Translations under genes and position numbers: made by a program
In this document: positions 49,674-62,217 of the stretch, in pieces
How the letters are laid out: each line of letters opens with the position of its first letter
Position numbering within the stretch: position 1 is the first letter of the stretch
Source: Coriaria nepalensis
Taxonomy: Eukaryota > Streptophyta > Magnoliopsida > Cucurbitales > Coriariaceae
Assembly: GCA_027186245.1 (NCBI GenBank)
Contig: CP114495.1
Span: 4,107,001 to 4,171,000 of the forward strand
Length of the DNA: 64,000 bases
Direction of reading: 5' to 3'
Notes under the pieces: model-generated
Databases searched by the model: none
Seen by the model: the letters and a program-made list of their open reading frames with translations, nothing else
Told to the model about the DNA's origin: nothing

Positions 49674-52600
49674 ATTATCTGAATCTACTACTCTATTATG
49701 TAAGACAAACATTTTTATTTTTTAACTTTTTGCTTTTAAAGAAGACGTGGTTACCTTTTCCCACGCGCTATTGGGTCGCGTGGGATGCGCGTGCGATATT
49801 ACAGCCTATCAACAAAGTTGTTAGAATTTTTTATTTATTAACTATTTTGGACTTTTTTTATAAATCTTTGCTGGGTTTCAAGCGCGTGCCTAGAACTTAT
49901 TTAACACTATGTGTTTGACCTACGATATATATATATATATATATATACATATAGATAAAATTAGGATAAGATCTAAAATTCAATATAAATTAATAATAAA
50001 TTTTTAAATTTAAAATATTAATGTTAATTATTTAAATATAATTATTATATATATATAATTTTAAATTAAAATAATATTTTTACAAGCATTATTTGATTTA
50101 ATATATCATATATAATTAATAAAAATTTATTTAATATATGGTGAAAGTTTAATTATCATAATGATAACAATATATAATTTATTACCTAAATATCGATTAG
50201 TGTGTATTAGTAGAAAAAAAAAAGGAAAATGATATTATTATAAGAAATAAGATAATATCTAAGTCTAAAATTATTTTTTCTTAAAGTATAAAAATTATAA
50301 TTTAATTTTTAATCCTTTATTAAATGATATAAATTCTTTTTATTAAATATTATATTATTTTATAAATAATTAATAAAAATATAGATTTTTTGAATGAGTC
50401 CTGTTTAGATGAATAAATTGAGGCTGTAATATTTAAAAAAAATTAAAAAAGAAATTATTTTTTCAATTTTTAATATTATCATCAACATAAATAATAATAA
50501 TAACATAAAAATAAAATAAATAAATAAAAAATAAAATAAATATAAAAGAAGAGGACAAAAATTCAAAACCTCCGAACAACAAACTATGGTTACCGTGCAA
50601 AATCTAAAACTTAGGGAGAAGGAGAAGGAGAAGGAGAAAGAAAATAATGAAAAATAATGATATGATATTAGGTAAAGATGGAGATTTGAGTCAAGAGTTT
50701 CATAATCATATATGTACGTACATTATTAAGCCTTTTTTTTCATGTGATTAAGTCTATGTAGGAATTGTTCCTAAACAGAGAAGGGTTTATAGTGTTTGAT
50801 GTTGCCACTCTTTTAGGGCTTAGATAATCAGATTAAAGTTAATTAATTAGTAGTACTAATCACGATGTTAGATTACTTATTTGTTAAGCAAGGAATTAAG
50901 TGATGATTAATGATTTATATATTATGATATATATTTATTTATATATTTTTATATATATTTTTATATATTATGATTAATGATTTAGAAACTCTACAGTTGT
51001 GGAATAGGATGATCTCTTACTTTAATGTCAAAGTCAAACCCTCCTGTAAGCAACTTTGACATAAATTCGGACAATGTGTTAAGACTTGTTTTGTTTAATA
51101 TATTTATTTTATTTACCTAATTGGGTTTTACGGGACTCTCGTCTTCTTATTTGATGAGCCTTATTTTTTCCTTTGTATCTTGTGTATGTTTTTGGAGAGC
51201 CGTTAAAATAGGCCCGATATTTAGCTCGGTACAGCTCGCATGGAAGGGTTGGACTTGAAAATATTTTCTAGTCCATTAGGCCCGATCGAGTCGGTTTGGT
51301 ATTTTAGATTAAACTTATTATTTATATTTTTTATTTTAATTTTTCTTCACATTTTTTTATCCACATTCTTTTTTTCTTATCTAAATTTTTTACTTTTTAA
51401 TACTCTAAATTATAATTAATTTTCATTTTTCTATAATTCCTAATTTTCTTATCATTAATCTCAATTCTTTATCTTTAATCTCAATTTTTAATCCATTATT
51501 TTTTATAAATTAAATCAACATCTAAAATAATTAATTTTTAATATTAATAATGATCAATCATTATTAATAAATAGATAATATATTATAATTTTTTTTTATT
51601 ATTATTTATAGTTTCATTATAATATTTATTTTTTCTCATTAAAGTTGAGAGATTTTTTTTAAAGAATCATAATAATTAAATCACAATAATTTAATTATTT
51701 ATATATTATTTAATAATATATAATAAAATTTTTATTTAATTAAAATTTTATTTATTTATATTATTTTATTTAAAAAATACTAAATCATTATAATTGAACT
51801 TATTTTAAACCTAATTAAATCCAAAATAAACTCAAAAAACTTCTACAACTAAAACTAAATATATGTTTAACAAACGAATCAAATTCGGCGCGAACCGAAC
51901 GGTAAAACAAAACGCCTCTACTTTTTTCCAACACTTTTTATCCACTTAGTGGTTGCCTTTTCAGAAACAAGACAGACCCAACTTGCCCAAACGAATCCAT
52001 GCGTCTGTCTCTCTCCCTCACTATGAGCTTGTAATTATTACATGAATTGCTTGTCAAATAGAGTTAAACCAGACATGTCTCTTCTAAAGTTTCAAATAAC
52101 TAAACTTAACCTCTTTACATCTTAAAAATTAAATTTACACCTTATAGAATTTTAAAATTTAGACATCACGGACAATTATATATTTTACTCATTTATTTTA
52201 TTAATTAAAAAAATGACTTGAGTATGGATGTCAATTCAAACTAATCACTGTTTAAAATTTACTCACAAGTGACCGATTGTGACTGGAGTATAATTGAAAG
52301 TATTAAATTATTATTACTAAAATTCTCATTTATTTATTTATTTATTTATTTATTATTATTATTATTTAAATTAAATACTACCTTATTTTTTCCTCTCCCT
52401 CTTTTCTCTATCTAGTTTATGAGGCCATGCTTCACCATCACTTGCATGGTATTTTCTACTTGTAATATTTTTGTTCTTTTTTTATTTTAAGTATTATTAG
52501 TTTGGGTATTTATTTTAAGAGTTTATGAATTTTATTTTAAAAAGATAATACTTGGATTAAGTATAATTACTCAATATTAAAGTATTTGTTATTGTAATTC

Positions 52601-53040
52601 CTAAGATTCATGAAATATGATATAATGGATAATGAATGTATACATTTTTCATCAATTTTAGATTTATTTAAGAATTTTTTGATCGAAATCAATCACATAG
52701 TATTTTTCCCTTATTTGAATAACACATCTTTCACCTTGACCCAAAAAATACAGAACACTAATTAACCTTTTTAACTAAATATAGTTGAAAATGAAGAGTT
52801 TAACAGTATTCTAATCCATTTTGGGGAGCATATTTAGTATTTATTTTATCCCTCTATGTCTATCTATACACGTAAATTTTGGTCATTTTTGTAGATTCAA
52901 AGGTTAAAACATGTGCCACGTAATAATAAAAAAAAAAGATAAAAAAGAAGTCGGCTGAAATACGACTAATTTATGAGCCGTATTTTATCATTTCTCTCTT
53001 CCATTTTCTTAACAGTTGCGACTCTCTTCTCTCTCTCTTT
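49133..53040. other. Raf-like kinase upstream region and AT-rich intergenic
   Basis: 49133-49560 is the presumed 5' UTR and promoter with a (CT)n tract at 49462-49495; a second (CT)n is at 49643-49671 and (AT)n near 49925-49945. The remainder is strongly AT-rich with many short mono- and dinucleotide runs; a GGAGAA repeat lies near 50614-50637. No gene found. Confidence 0.5.
49462..49495. repeat. (CT)n microsatellite upstream of the Raf-like kinase
   Basis: A pure CT run about 330 bp upstream of the start codon, the usual location of plant 5' UTR pyrimidine tracts. Confidence 0.9.
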
Positions 53041-53049
53041 CTCTGAATG

Positions 53050-54170
53050 TTGACGAATGTCGATGACCATTCACACTCAATCTGAAATTTAGAGACTGAT
53101 ATTGGATCTGAATATCTAAAATGAAGAGACCGATATGCGATCTGAATTGAAATTTGGAAATGATATTCTATCTGTAGTTCTTGGTCCAGATCGAGTTCCT
53201 GGTCCAAATCGAGTTCTTGGTCCAGACCGAATTCCTAGTCCAGATCGAGTTACCAGTTTGAAATCAGATCGAGTTCCCGATCCCGACCGAGTTCTCAAGT
53301 TTCAGACGTGTCAATTTTTCTCAGACTGAGTTCTCGAGTTCCCAAAGAGTCGAAGGGCATTTCAAACTGACGACTCAAATAATTTGAGTTCCTTTGACGG
53401 ATCGAAAGGCATATCACATATTGATCTGAGATTCGTAAACCGACATCTCACATGTTGGTCTGAGATGCCAGACCGACATCTCACATGTAAGTTTGAGATG
53501 TAAAGCGATACCGACTGGGATCTCATATCAGTTTGTGGTCGAAGGGTCGATGAGTCGAAGGTTCGAAGGGCATCTCACATAAATTATAGTTAAAAGATCG
53601 TTGAGTCGAAGGATCAATAGGCATCTCGGACTGATAACAAAGTTCGAGTCCTTTTGAAGGGTCAAATGGCATCTCTTATGTCGGTTTAAGATGCATATGC
53701 CAACATCTCACATGTTGGTCTGAGATGCAAAGCGATACAGATTAGGATCTCATGTTGGTTTATGGTCGAGGGACATCTCACATAAATTATAGTCGATGGG
53801 TCAAAGGGTCAAAAGGTTAAAGGGTCGAAGGGTCAAATAGTCAAAGGGTTTATGGGCATCTCACATAAATTATAGTCGAAGGGTCGATGGACATCTCAAA
53901 TTGATGTCTCACATAATTCGAGTTCCTTTGAAGGGTCAAAAATATTTTAGATTTACATATGAGATGTACAAAACGACATTTCACATGTCGATATAAGATA
54001 CATACCAAAATTTCATGTTGATCTGTGGTCAAAAGGTCGACGAATCGAAGGTCGAAGGACATCTCTCATAATTTATAGTCGAAGGGTCGGAGGGTAGATG
54101 GGTCAATAGGTCAATGGGTCGATAGGTCGATGGCAGAAGGGTCGAACATGTGATTTCTGTCCAGACCAAC
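53050..54170. repeat. TCGA-rich higher-order tandem repeat
   Basis: A complex array about 1.1 kb long. 53185-53260 is a ~21-bp tandem (GGTCCAGATCGAGTTCCT and variants). From 53386 a longer unit recurs at 53386, 53646 and 53920 (anchor GAGTTCCTTTGAAGGGTCAAA-like), spacing 260 and 274 bp, each with CATCTCACATGT, GGTCTGAGATGC and ACATAAATTATAGT modules and runs of a 7-10-bp sub-repeat GGTCGAAGGGTCGA. It is far richer in CG than its surroundings. I do not recognise the family; frames across it are artefacts. Confidence 0.85.
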
Positions 54171-55639
54171 ATGTGATCTCAATCTGAGAACCATAGATCG
54201 AGAACTTAATCATCTTTTTGTTTTTTCTAAAGAACTTAGTTTGAGAAATATATTATATTAGATATTGGTCTGAGAAGAAAAAAGAAAATTCTATGGGAAG
54301 GCGAATAAAGAACTCGGTCAGGAAAGGTAAAGGTAACTTGGTTTAGGAAAGAAATTAAACTTGGTAAAAGATTTCGGTCTAGAAGGAAAAAATTGAACTT
54401 GATCAAGGAAAATAAAATAACTCCGTCGTCTGAAAGTAATTTTGACGTGTTACGTAAAAAGAAAAGTTCTCGGTTTGCATATAAGCCATATAAGCTTTTA
54501 TATTAATTCAAATAATTTTGATGTGATAATTATTTTAACCATTAGATTTATAAGAACAACTGAAATTTCCGTGTTATAAATAAACAATAATGAATCCCCT
54601 CCTTCCATTTTGTACCGTTGTTATATTGTTGTGAAAACAGATAGTTGTGAAAAACGTCACTTGTGATAAGATATAAATGGGTAGGTAGGTAGGTAGATAG
54701 GTAGGTAGAGAGGATATACGTATAAAACACTCATTTTATAAACTTCAAAATACTCTTACCTACAAAATTTGCCCGTCCGAAGGTCAGCAAGTTCATAATA
54801 CTGCATGCATGCATCATACCTATTTGCTTGTGTTGAGTCAAAGTAACTGAACATGATGATGACTATTGACTATAGCTAAAGAAACTTGAAACTGCATTTT
54901 GAATCTCAAAACTTTTGTTTCAGCTAACACAAAAAAACTGCAGTTTGAATCTCAAAAACATTCATCATACTACGTTTACTAATATTAACTTTCAATATCT
55001 GAAGCAGAAACATTTGCCTTATTGAACACTACAAGGGCAAAAAACAAACTGGACAAAAAGGAAATATATTTAGTTATTTACAATGAGTGACATAGAAGCT
55101 AGAAGATGATCTGTAGTACTCTACACTAACTCTGAATTGGAGAAGATATAGTACAAGTAACATCTAAAACACGTGCTTTTTAAAGCACGAGAAAACTGAG
55201 ATTTTAGCCACACCAGTATCAACTTGCCGATCCCTGGAGGCTCTGCGACAGGAACAACTCACATCATTTTCCGCCTTGACAAAAGAAAAAGAAATAAGTG
55301 GCAGCAGTCATTGCATTAGGATCTGGCTTAAGTACGTAACTGAGATCATAAATACAATGTAGGGAAGAAAAATCCATGAATGCAGCAGCTATGCATTTAG
55401 TAGGTAAATCTTATATGTGTGTTACCAAACCGAGCATCTGAAATCGACAGACGGATAATGGCAGAATTCTGGGTCCTTGGTCCTTATTACATACCCGTTG
55501 GAATTATAGGATGTCTTGGTGCTAATATAAGCCTTGAGATCTTGAGATTGAGTTAGGTAAGGTGTAAGCATCCATCCTGAGGGTAGACAGCAGAAGCGTC
55601 TATCGGGTTTGATTTAAGGTTTTCTAAGTTCTCAATGAT
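54171..55639. other. Spacer between tandem array and PHYB
   Basis: Contains a GGTA/GATA microsatellite at about 54679-54712 and, near 54885-54975, a stretch with ACTGCAGTTTGAATCTCAAAA that loosely resembles the dispersed intronic repeat. The right end should include the PHYB 3' UTR. No gene seen. Confidence 0.45.
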
Positions 55640-58305
55640 CTATTCCCCACTGTTTAGGTCGCTTCTAGTCGTGGGAAGTTCAAGAACTGTTAAAAAGTAG
55701 CATCTTTCTGACTCTCTGATATATTGGACTTCACCGTTCATTAGCTTTAAAATCTTCCTACACATGCTCAGCCCTAGACCCTCTTGAGTCATCCATCTAC
55801 TGCTATGAAACATGTCTTGAACCAAATCGGGAGGAAGACCTTCCCCTGGGCATACCATCCTTCACCAAATTTAACCAACGTTATTGAAATAAATTGTAAA
55901 ATACAGCAAGAAAAGATTCCAAGATTACTGGTAAGTTTCTGATTGTCTATTACTTTGAACTGGTAGGAAATCATTCTAGTACGGTTTAACTTATGTCAAT
56001 CAAGCATTGAGAATGCTAACAGCCATAAACATTTATGCAATTACCAAAGGATCGACCAATAATAATTGACATTAAGGATCCATTTGATTTTAGTATCTGA
56101 AACTCTTAAGTGTATGTCTAAATCCATTTTGGGCTACAAAAGTCTTGTCTCGAACGCTAATCTAGATGCAAAATGTAGTTTACCTCATAATCTAAACTAA
56201 AACACAAATTGCACAAACTCTAGTTTCAAATGTTGAGAAAAATGGACCCTAATTTTAAATTTCCAAAGATAATAGTACACCTGTACATTGGGTTTCTTTA
56301 GCCTTAATATGACAAAGAACTTAAGTTGAAGATTGAAATACCTGAATTCAATACGCACAAGAGTGAGACTGTCGGAAATTTGCTTTAAGCTTGGACTAAC
56401 ATGAATTCCAACCCAGCCTTCAGGAGATGGTGCATAATGCACCATGTTCATCAAGAAATCAGCCAAAACCTGTTGAATTCTCACTTGATCACCATAAACA
56501 GCTAAAGTTTTCACTTCTTGTGGAATATCCCGGATCAACTGCAATCTCCTTTCTCTCAGAAATCTCATTACTTGGCTAACAACAGCATCGATGACGCTCC
56601 CAAGTAAAAATTCTGCTTTCTCAAGCTCCAATGAACTGATTCCAAAAGAAATCAGAAACTGAGATAACGTATCATTCAAAGAACTTCCGAAGATAAATTA
56701 ATAAAAGGAGTTTCAATACATTAGCAACAAACAATTAGTAGCAAAATAAAGGTATATAATAGAGTATATGGTAAAGCGCGGAAGCTAAAAGGATAAAAAC
56801 ATAAAGAATATGGTACAAGAAACGTATGTATGTGGTGCTTTCAAGCATTGTGGTGGTGATATATTGACGTATCAAAAGAAGAAGCTGTGCCTCACACGTA
56901 TTGACCTCTTAGTGTAAACAAGAAAATTAATGTGCACTCCTAAGCATCTATTTTCCAATCCAAAGCAAATTGTTTAAGAGATATTTTTATCTGTATAATC
57001 TTTAGACTCAAGATTGGTAAAGTAAACCTTACCCATCTTCAATTGTATCTAAACCTACATCTTTAATAATCTTTGACATCTGTTTCACACAGGCAACACT
57101 AGTCTCGAGAAACTGTTTTTGATCTTCAGTCAACTCCATAGCCTCCAAAAGAGAATTGGTAAAGCGTATACCACTTAAAGGATTCTTCATTTCCTGGCAA
57201 ATGTAAGCCAACTCTTTCATCCTAGCCAAGCATTTCTTCTCCTGCAACCTCTGTACTTCAAGAGCTTGTTGCAGTTCAGGGCTAGCAATTTGCAAGAAGC
57301 AGAAGGCCCCAACATTTTGGCCCTCCATACTCACCCTCTTGTTTGCAGTCAAAAGAGCTTGTACATATTTCCCATCCTTTCTGTAAAAGGAAAAAGGAAA
57401 TTTGTCTTTATCTTGCCCTGCAATAACACTATGTAAGACAATCATGAATTTTGTCAGTGCATCCGGGCCCTTGAGCCGACAATAGCCACCAAAAACCTCT
57501 CCAACCAACATTTTCCCGATGACATCACTTCTGGACCATCCAGTGAGTTTTTCCATGGCAGTGTTCCACTCCAAGCAACAAGTGCTATCATCTGAAGCAA
57601 ATATGGGAGGGATCAAAGGATTTGGACTATGAACAATGGCCTTGTAATCACTTTGTATGTGGATAAATTTGTCCATGACCACTTTTTGGATGGTAACATC
57701 CTGACCCACAAAACAGACTCCGACTATATTATTTGTGTAGTCCTTGCTATAGCAAGCATTGACCACCACAAAAACAGGCTTCTTCTCCTCCTCTGGGCCA
57801 AATGTTTTCAACTTTATCTCCACATTCTTATCTTCTTCACCTGCATTGATTCAATAAAAATCATACCAGATGTACCCCAAGTAAAAGGGATGCAAAAATA
57901 TAGAATTCACTTTCATGCCAACATTGTGTCATTTATGCTACTATACAACTCAATGTTAACATTCCAGCCCAAAACCAAGCAGAATTGGACACAAAGAAAT
58001 CTCTCTGAATCAGTTTTCTGCAGAAAATAATAAATATACCAAAGGAAAGGTATGAAACATTTTCACGGGTGGATGCATTTTATCAACCTAATAAAATCTT
58101 GATTATACTGGTTGGAAAGAACAAGTAACCAGATAAATTTATAAACTTCAAACATTAACATCAGATTATGCACATATCATCTCAAGGGTAACCTTTTTTT
58201 TTTATGCCTCTGTAAAAGGTTGCCTTCTGATTGTTTATTAAAATTCATAAACTGTGCTCGAAATTGTCTGATTCTAGTTGCTTATTGCAGTTTTTATAGT
58301 TATGG

Positions 58306-58345
<40 letters not shown>

Positions 58346-60433
58346 AAATGCAAATGGACTACCTCTTAGAGCATTAAAGAGAAGTTTTTCAACCTTTTCT
58401 TCAGATTCTTTATAAATAAGATCATGAACCAAGGATTTTCCCATTGCTTCCTCAACAGGAAGCCCTGTCAGCTCCGCAACCTTGGCATTCCATCCATTTA
58501 TATGGCCTTCAACATCTACAGAAAATATTGGAGCAGTTGCAGTCTCTATCAACCTTACCATTTCTCTTGCAACCGAGCTCAACTCATCCAGCCCTTGCAT
58601 CGTCAGATCAGTACCACTTTGAGCATTCACAACCGCTCTAGAGTTACTTGCCTCGGCGTCTCTAAAAGAATCTCGCAAGATAAGCTGCAAAGAATGAATT
58701 GCATCCATTTCAGAATTCTCCCATGGCAAACTCCGGCTCTTTACCACTTCCAAAAACGCCTTAAACGAAGAACGTGGATGCATTCTCTGACCATCATCCT
58801 TATCCTCTGGATGATGCTTTGCTCCACCCCACTTGATCTCTTTAGCCGTGTGAGATCGGAACCAGAATAGAAAATCCCTTTTAGTGATATAAGCAACGGC
58901 CATACCGGAAACCTCATCCCCAAGCAATGCTGCCCCAGGATATCCTGCATCACCCAAACTGTCCGTGCTTAAACCGGTTGAGTCTCCATGACAAGCTAAC
59001 AACCACATCACGATATCCTTTATTTGGGCTTCAGTTGGGGTCACACCAAGTGGGTAATACTTCCCTTGGTAGTAAAGAGCCGCCCCATCACATTTCACAA
59101 GATCCATAATACTCGGACTCTGAGTAACAATTCCAGTTGGAGAATCCCGAAGAATCATGTCACATAAGAGCGTTTGGGTCCTTAAAACATGCTTTTCAGA
59201 CAATTGAGCAGCCAACTGCAATTCCATATTTAATTGAAGTCCAAGGGCCTGCATTAAGAACTCACAAGCATAACGCAAAGGGAAAGGAATGCACCGAGCT
59301 GATGTGTGATGGCAGACAACCAAACCCCATAGCCTCATTGAGTACCTTGCACCTCCTGTTGATTCCTCGTCCGTGCCATTAATAATAACTGCCATTGCTA
59401 AAGATGCAATGGAACCCATATTGGCCATATATTGAGCATGACAACCATGAGGAGCTCTAAGGGTTGAACCAACCAAGCAGAGAGGTTGCAAAAGCTCTTC
59501 ATGTTGAACTATCCCAACAGGTGTAGCATGACAATCAACAATCATCCTAACTCGGTTTTGCTTAAACAAAAACCTTGATGCCTGAGGGATATCAGTCGCG
59601 GGATAGTGCAATCCGATATACGGTTCCAAGTCAGCTCTCTTACTCTCCGCTACAACTTCACCATGTTCATCCTCGTGAAATTTATAGACCATAACCCTAT
59701 CATAACCCGTAAGCTCTCTTACACTTTCAACCACAGTATTACACAAGAGCTTAATATCTCCACCTGGGAGTGATTGTAATTGAGAAATAGCTCTAACAGC
59801 TAGCTTCTGAGACTGTACTGCCCCAGCTATTGACAGAGCAGGGTCTTCTGTCCTAGCAGGTTCTAAATCAATCACAATCCCCACATCAATCCTGTGCAAA
59901 ATCGCATAAAAAGGCTTTCCTGAATTCTTAGAATGAATCCAGACAGGATTTAACAAGGAAATTTCCCTGGCCCCAAAAGCCTTCTCAAGCAGAATCGCAC
60001 TTGAGGGAGTGAATAATGTCCGTACGTCGGTCCCAATTGTGAGGATCTCAGGCTTTTCTAGACTCGGAACTGACTGTGGAGTAATCCCTAGCATTTCTCG
60101 TGCGTTTTCACTGAAACCAATCACTCCAAAAGTGGGCTCATCTACGGCTATCATGCAACCGAAAGGTTGAATATGGCCTCCTCTTTGTATTTTGGACAAA
60201 TACGCAGTCATTTGCTGTTCAGGGATCGATTGAGTGGCGGTTCGTACAGATTGGGAGTAATCGAAAGACTTACCTGATTCTCCAGACTGCTCGAAAACTG
60301 CGTGGAGACGAGCATCGACCGTGTACTGAGCAATTGCTTTGCTGACTGATTCTGTGTGGTTCTGAGCTCTCGTGTTGCTTCTGCTCGTGTTCGACGATTG
60401 TGCTTGTGGTTGATTTCTGCTACCAGACGCCAT
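55640..60433 (-). CDS. PHYB: Phytochrome B
   Basis: Red/far-red photoreceptor acting in cytosol and nucleus; binds a phytochromobilin chromophore and in its Pfr form promotes turnover of PIF transcription factors. Four exons, the conserved PHYB structure: 58363-60433, 57033-57840, 56342-56635 and 55640-55859; 3,393 nt, 1,130 aa. Start [15 protein letters not shown] with the Ser-rich N-terminal extension of PHYB. N-terminal PAS, GAF with [11 protein letters not shown] and chromophore Cys331 in [17 protein letters not shown] domain, two PAS repeats ([20 protein letters not shown] near 635-660 and [20 protein letters not shown] in exon 2), then a histidine-kinase-related domain in which the phospho-His position is not conserved ([13 protein letters not shown]). 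Intact. Intron 1 begins with a (GA)n tract, intron 3 holds a dispersed repeat copy, and two G-boxes lie upstream. Confidence 0.98.
56178..56195 (+). repeat. Dispersed intronic repeat, core copy C (PHYB intron 3)
   Basis: GTTTACCTCATAATCTAA, one mismatch to the core, followed by TTGCACAAACTCTAGTTTCA and AAATGTTGAGAAAAATGG, shared with copy A. The whole similar stretch is about 56085-56265. Confidence 0.65.
58309..58342. repeat. (GA)n microsatellite in PHYB intron 1
   Basis: Pure dinucleotide run about 20 bp inside the intron from the exon 1 donor, i.e. CT-rich in the transcript. Useful as a polymorphic marker. Confidence 0.95.
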
Positions 60434-60464
60434 TAGTAAACCACTATCGAGCTTGCTTTCTCTG

Positions 60465-60466
<2 letters not shown>

Positions 60467-60504
<38 letters not shown>
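60467..60504. repeat. (CT)n microsatellite in the PHYB leader
   Basis: CT run starting 34 bp upstream of the PHYB ATG, so GA-rich in the transcript; probably inside the 5' UTR. Confidence 0.95.
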
Positions 60505-60506
<2 letters not shown>

Positions 60507-60904
60507 GGTGTTTGTTTCCTTTTTTTTTTTTTTTCTGTTAACTGGAGGTGGCCGTTTGGTAAGTGAGAAAATTACTCCGGAAAAGAAAACAAAAACGGGC
60601 GGAGAAAAAAAAAAGAGGAGGAGAGTACGACTGAATTTATTTACAGATTGCAGTGATTATGGTTTGAGTGAGACAGTAATCAGTTTGCAGTGATTATGAT
60701 ATGAGTGAGCGAGTGTCGATTGAGTTTGTTTGCTGGAAGAGTGAAGTTAATGAAGAGAAGTAGGCCACTTTTTTTGTTTTTTATTATTTTTATATTTTAA
60801 AAATAACTTTCGTTAATTCGTTGCAGTTTGTTTCTCATTTTCTGAGCTGAGGTGGAAAATATAAGTGGTAGGAATATAAAGAAGGTCGTTTGATTGGGAG
60901 TAGC

Positions 60905-60910
60905 CACGTG
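60905..60910. promoter_or_regulatory. G-box CACGTG upstream of PHYB (distal pair member 1)
   Basis: Perfect CACGTG in GCCACGTGAA, 472 bp upstream of the PHYB ATG. G-boxes bind bHLH (PIF) and bZIP (HY5) factors; occupancy here is inferred. Confidence 0.55.
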
Positions 60911-60936
60911 AATGTGGCAGTTAAGCAATACATGCC

Positions 60937-60942
60937 CACGTG
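60937..60942. promoter_or_regulatory. G-box CACGTG upstream of PHYB (pair member 2)
   Basis: Second perfect CACGTG, 32 bp from the first, about three helical turns, in CCCACGTGAG. Confidence 0.55.
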
Positions 60943-60946
60943 AGAT

Positions 60947-61018
60947 ATTTTTATTTTTATTTTTGTTTTTATTTTTATTTTTATTTTTATTTTTATTTTT
61001 ATTTTTATTTTTATTTTT
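60947..61018. repeat. (ATTTTT)n hexanucleotide microsatellite
   Basis: About 12 units with one G interruption, starting directly beside the second G-box. Likely length-polymorphic. Confidence 0.95.
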
Positions 61019-62217
61019 CTTTTATCTCATGATGTGGTGGTGGACCGTTCGGACATTATACTTGGATCTGATGGAAACATTTACATGATAATGTTTACTT
61101 CTTCTTTTTTTTTTTTCTAATTTTTAAGGCACATTTATTTAAAATTTAGATAATACAATTATTTTATTTTATAATAAAGAAATTAAAATATTCGTTAGTT
61201 ATGTTATGGATACTACTACCTAAACTTGAATCTATCTATGCTTTCATAAAAAAAATTGTAGTGATTCTAATTTCTAAGGCACACAAAAAGGAAAAGAAAA
61301 AGAAATTAAAATTACCTTGAAAAAAATTGGTCTATTCTTTATACCCCCCTTTAAGAATCGTGGGATGAGGCCAAAAAAGTTGGAATATGTATTGAAGATG
61401 GCCATTGAGAATGAAAGAGTAAGTTAAAGTTTACAAATTGCAGATAAATCCCTCATCTATGTAAAAACTAAAAAGAAAGCAAAATGATCTTCCGCACGAA
61501 AAGAGAGAGGCTATATTAGCATTTTTGTCCTTGAATTTTTATTATCGGTTTATTTTTGTTCTTAAATTTTTAAATGTTTAATTTTGTCTTTATGGTGTTT
61601 AAAATATTTGATTTACAAGTAATACATTAAAAATATTAATAACATCAATAAAATAAATTTTGAAGTGGTTATTATTGAAATTTAAAAATTATAAACAATG
61701 AAAAATAATAGATAAAAATGAAATTGAATTAAAATTAAAAATTAATTTATAGAAAAAATGTTTTAAATATATTAATTTAGATAATATAAAATATTTTAAT
61801 TTTAATATTCATAGATTTTGAATGTTATTTCTAAATTCTACGACTGTAATATGATTTAAAATATCAAAATCGAATATTTTGAAAATATTAAGGATGAAAT
61901 TAAACTGTTTAAAAATTCCAGATGAAAAATGAACAAATAATAACAATTTAGGGGTGAAAATAATAATTTAGCAAAAAAAGAGACATTATATTAATTCCGT
62001 ACACTGAACTTTTTCAAAAGGGGGACTCCTCCCCCTTTTTCATGAGAACATACAACTTACACAGAAGAAAGTTCCGCCTCCACTTTATAGAAATAGTGGA
62101 CACTAAATTAGCCTAAATAAGCGAACACATCTTAGTCCCGAAATTAAATTTATACGGGGGGAAAAAAAAAAAAAAAAGAAAAGGCTCGCCATAGCATTGG
62201 CTACTTTTTCTGGGTCA

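Larger units (their letters stand above)
60434..62217. other. PHYB promoter and ACLB 3' flank
   Basis: 1.8 kb between two same-strand genes. The left part holds the PHYB 5' UTR and promoter with the CT tract, two G-boxes and an (ATTTTT)n array; the right part is AT-rich with poly-A at about 62164-62178. No additional gene seen. Confidence 0.6.

Noticed and set aside
53116..53329. Repetitive Arg/Gly/Asp/Pro-rich open frames on both strands
   Set aside because: Translation of the 21-bp tandem repeat; no start context, splice sites or homology.
58424..59382. Plus-strand open frames antisense to PHYB exon 1
   Set aside because: Shadows of strongly coding sequence on the other strand.
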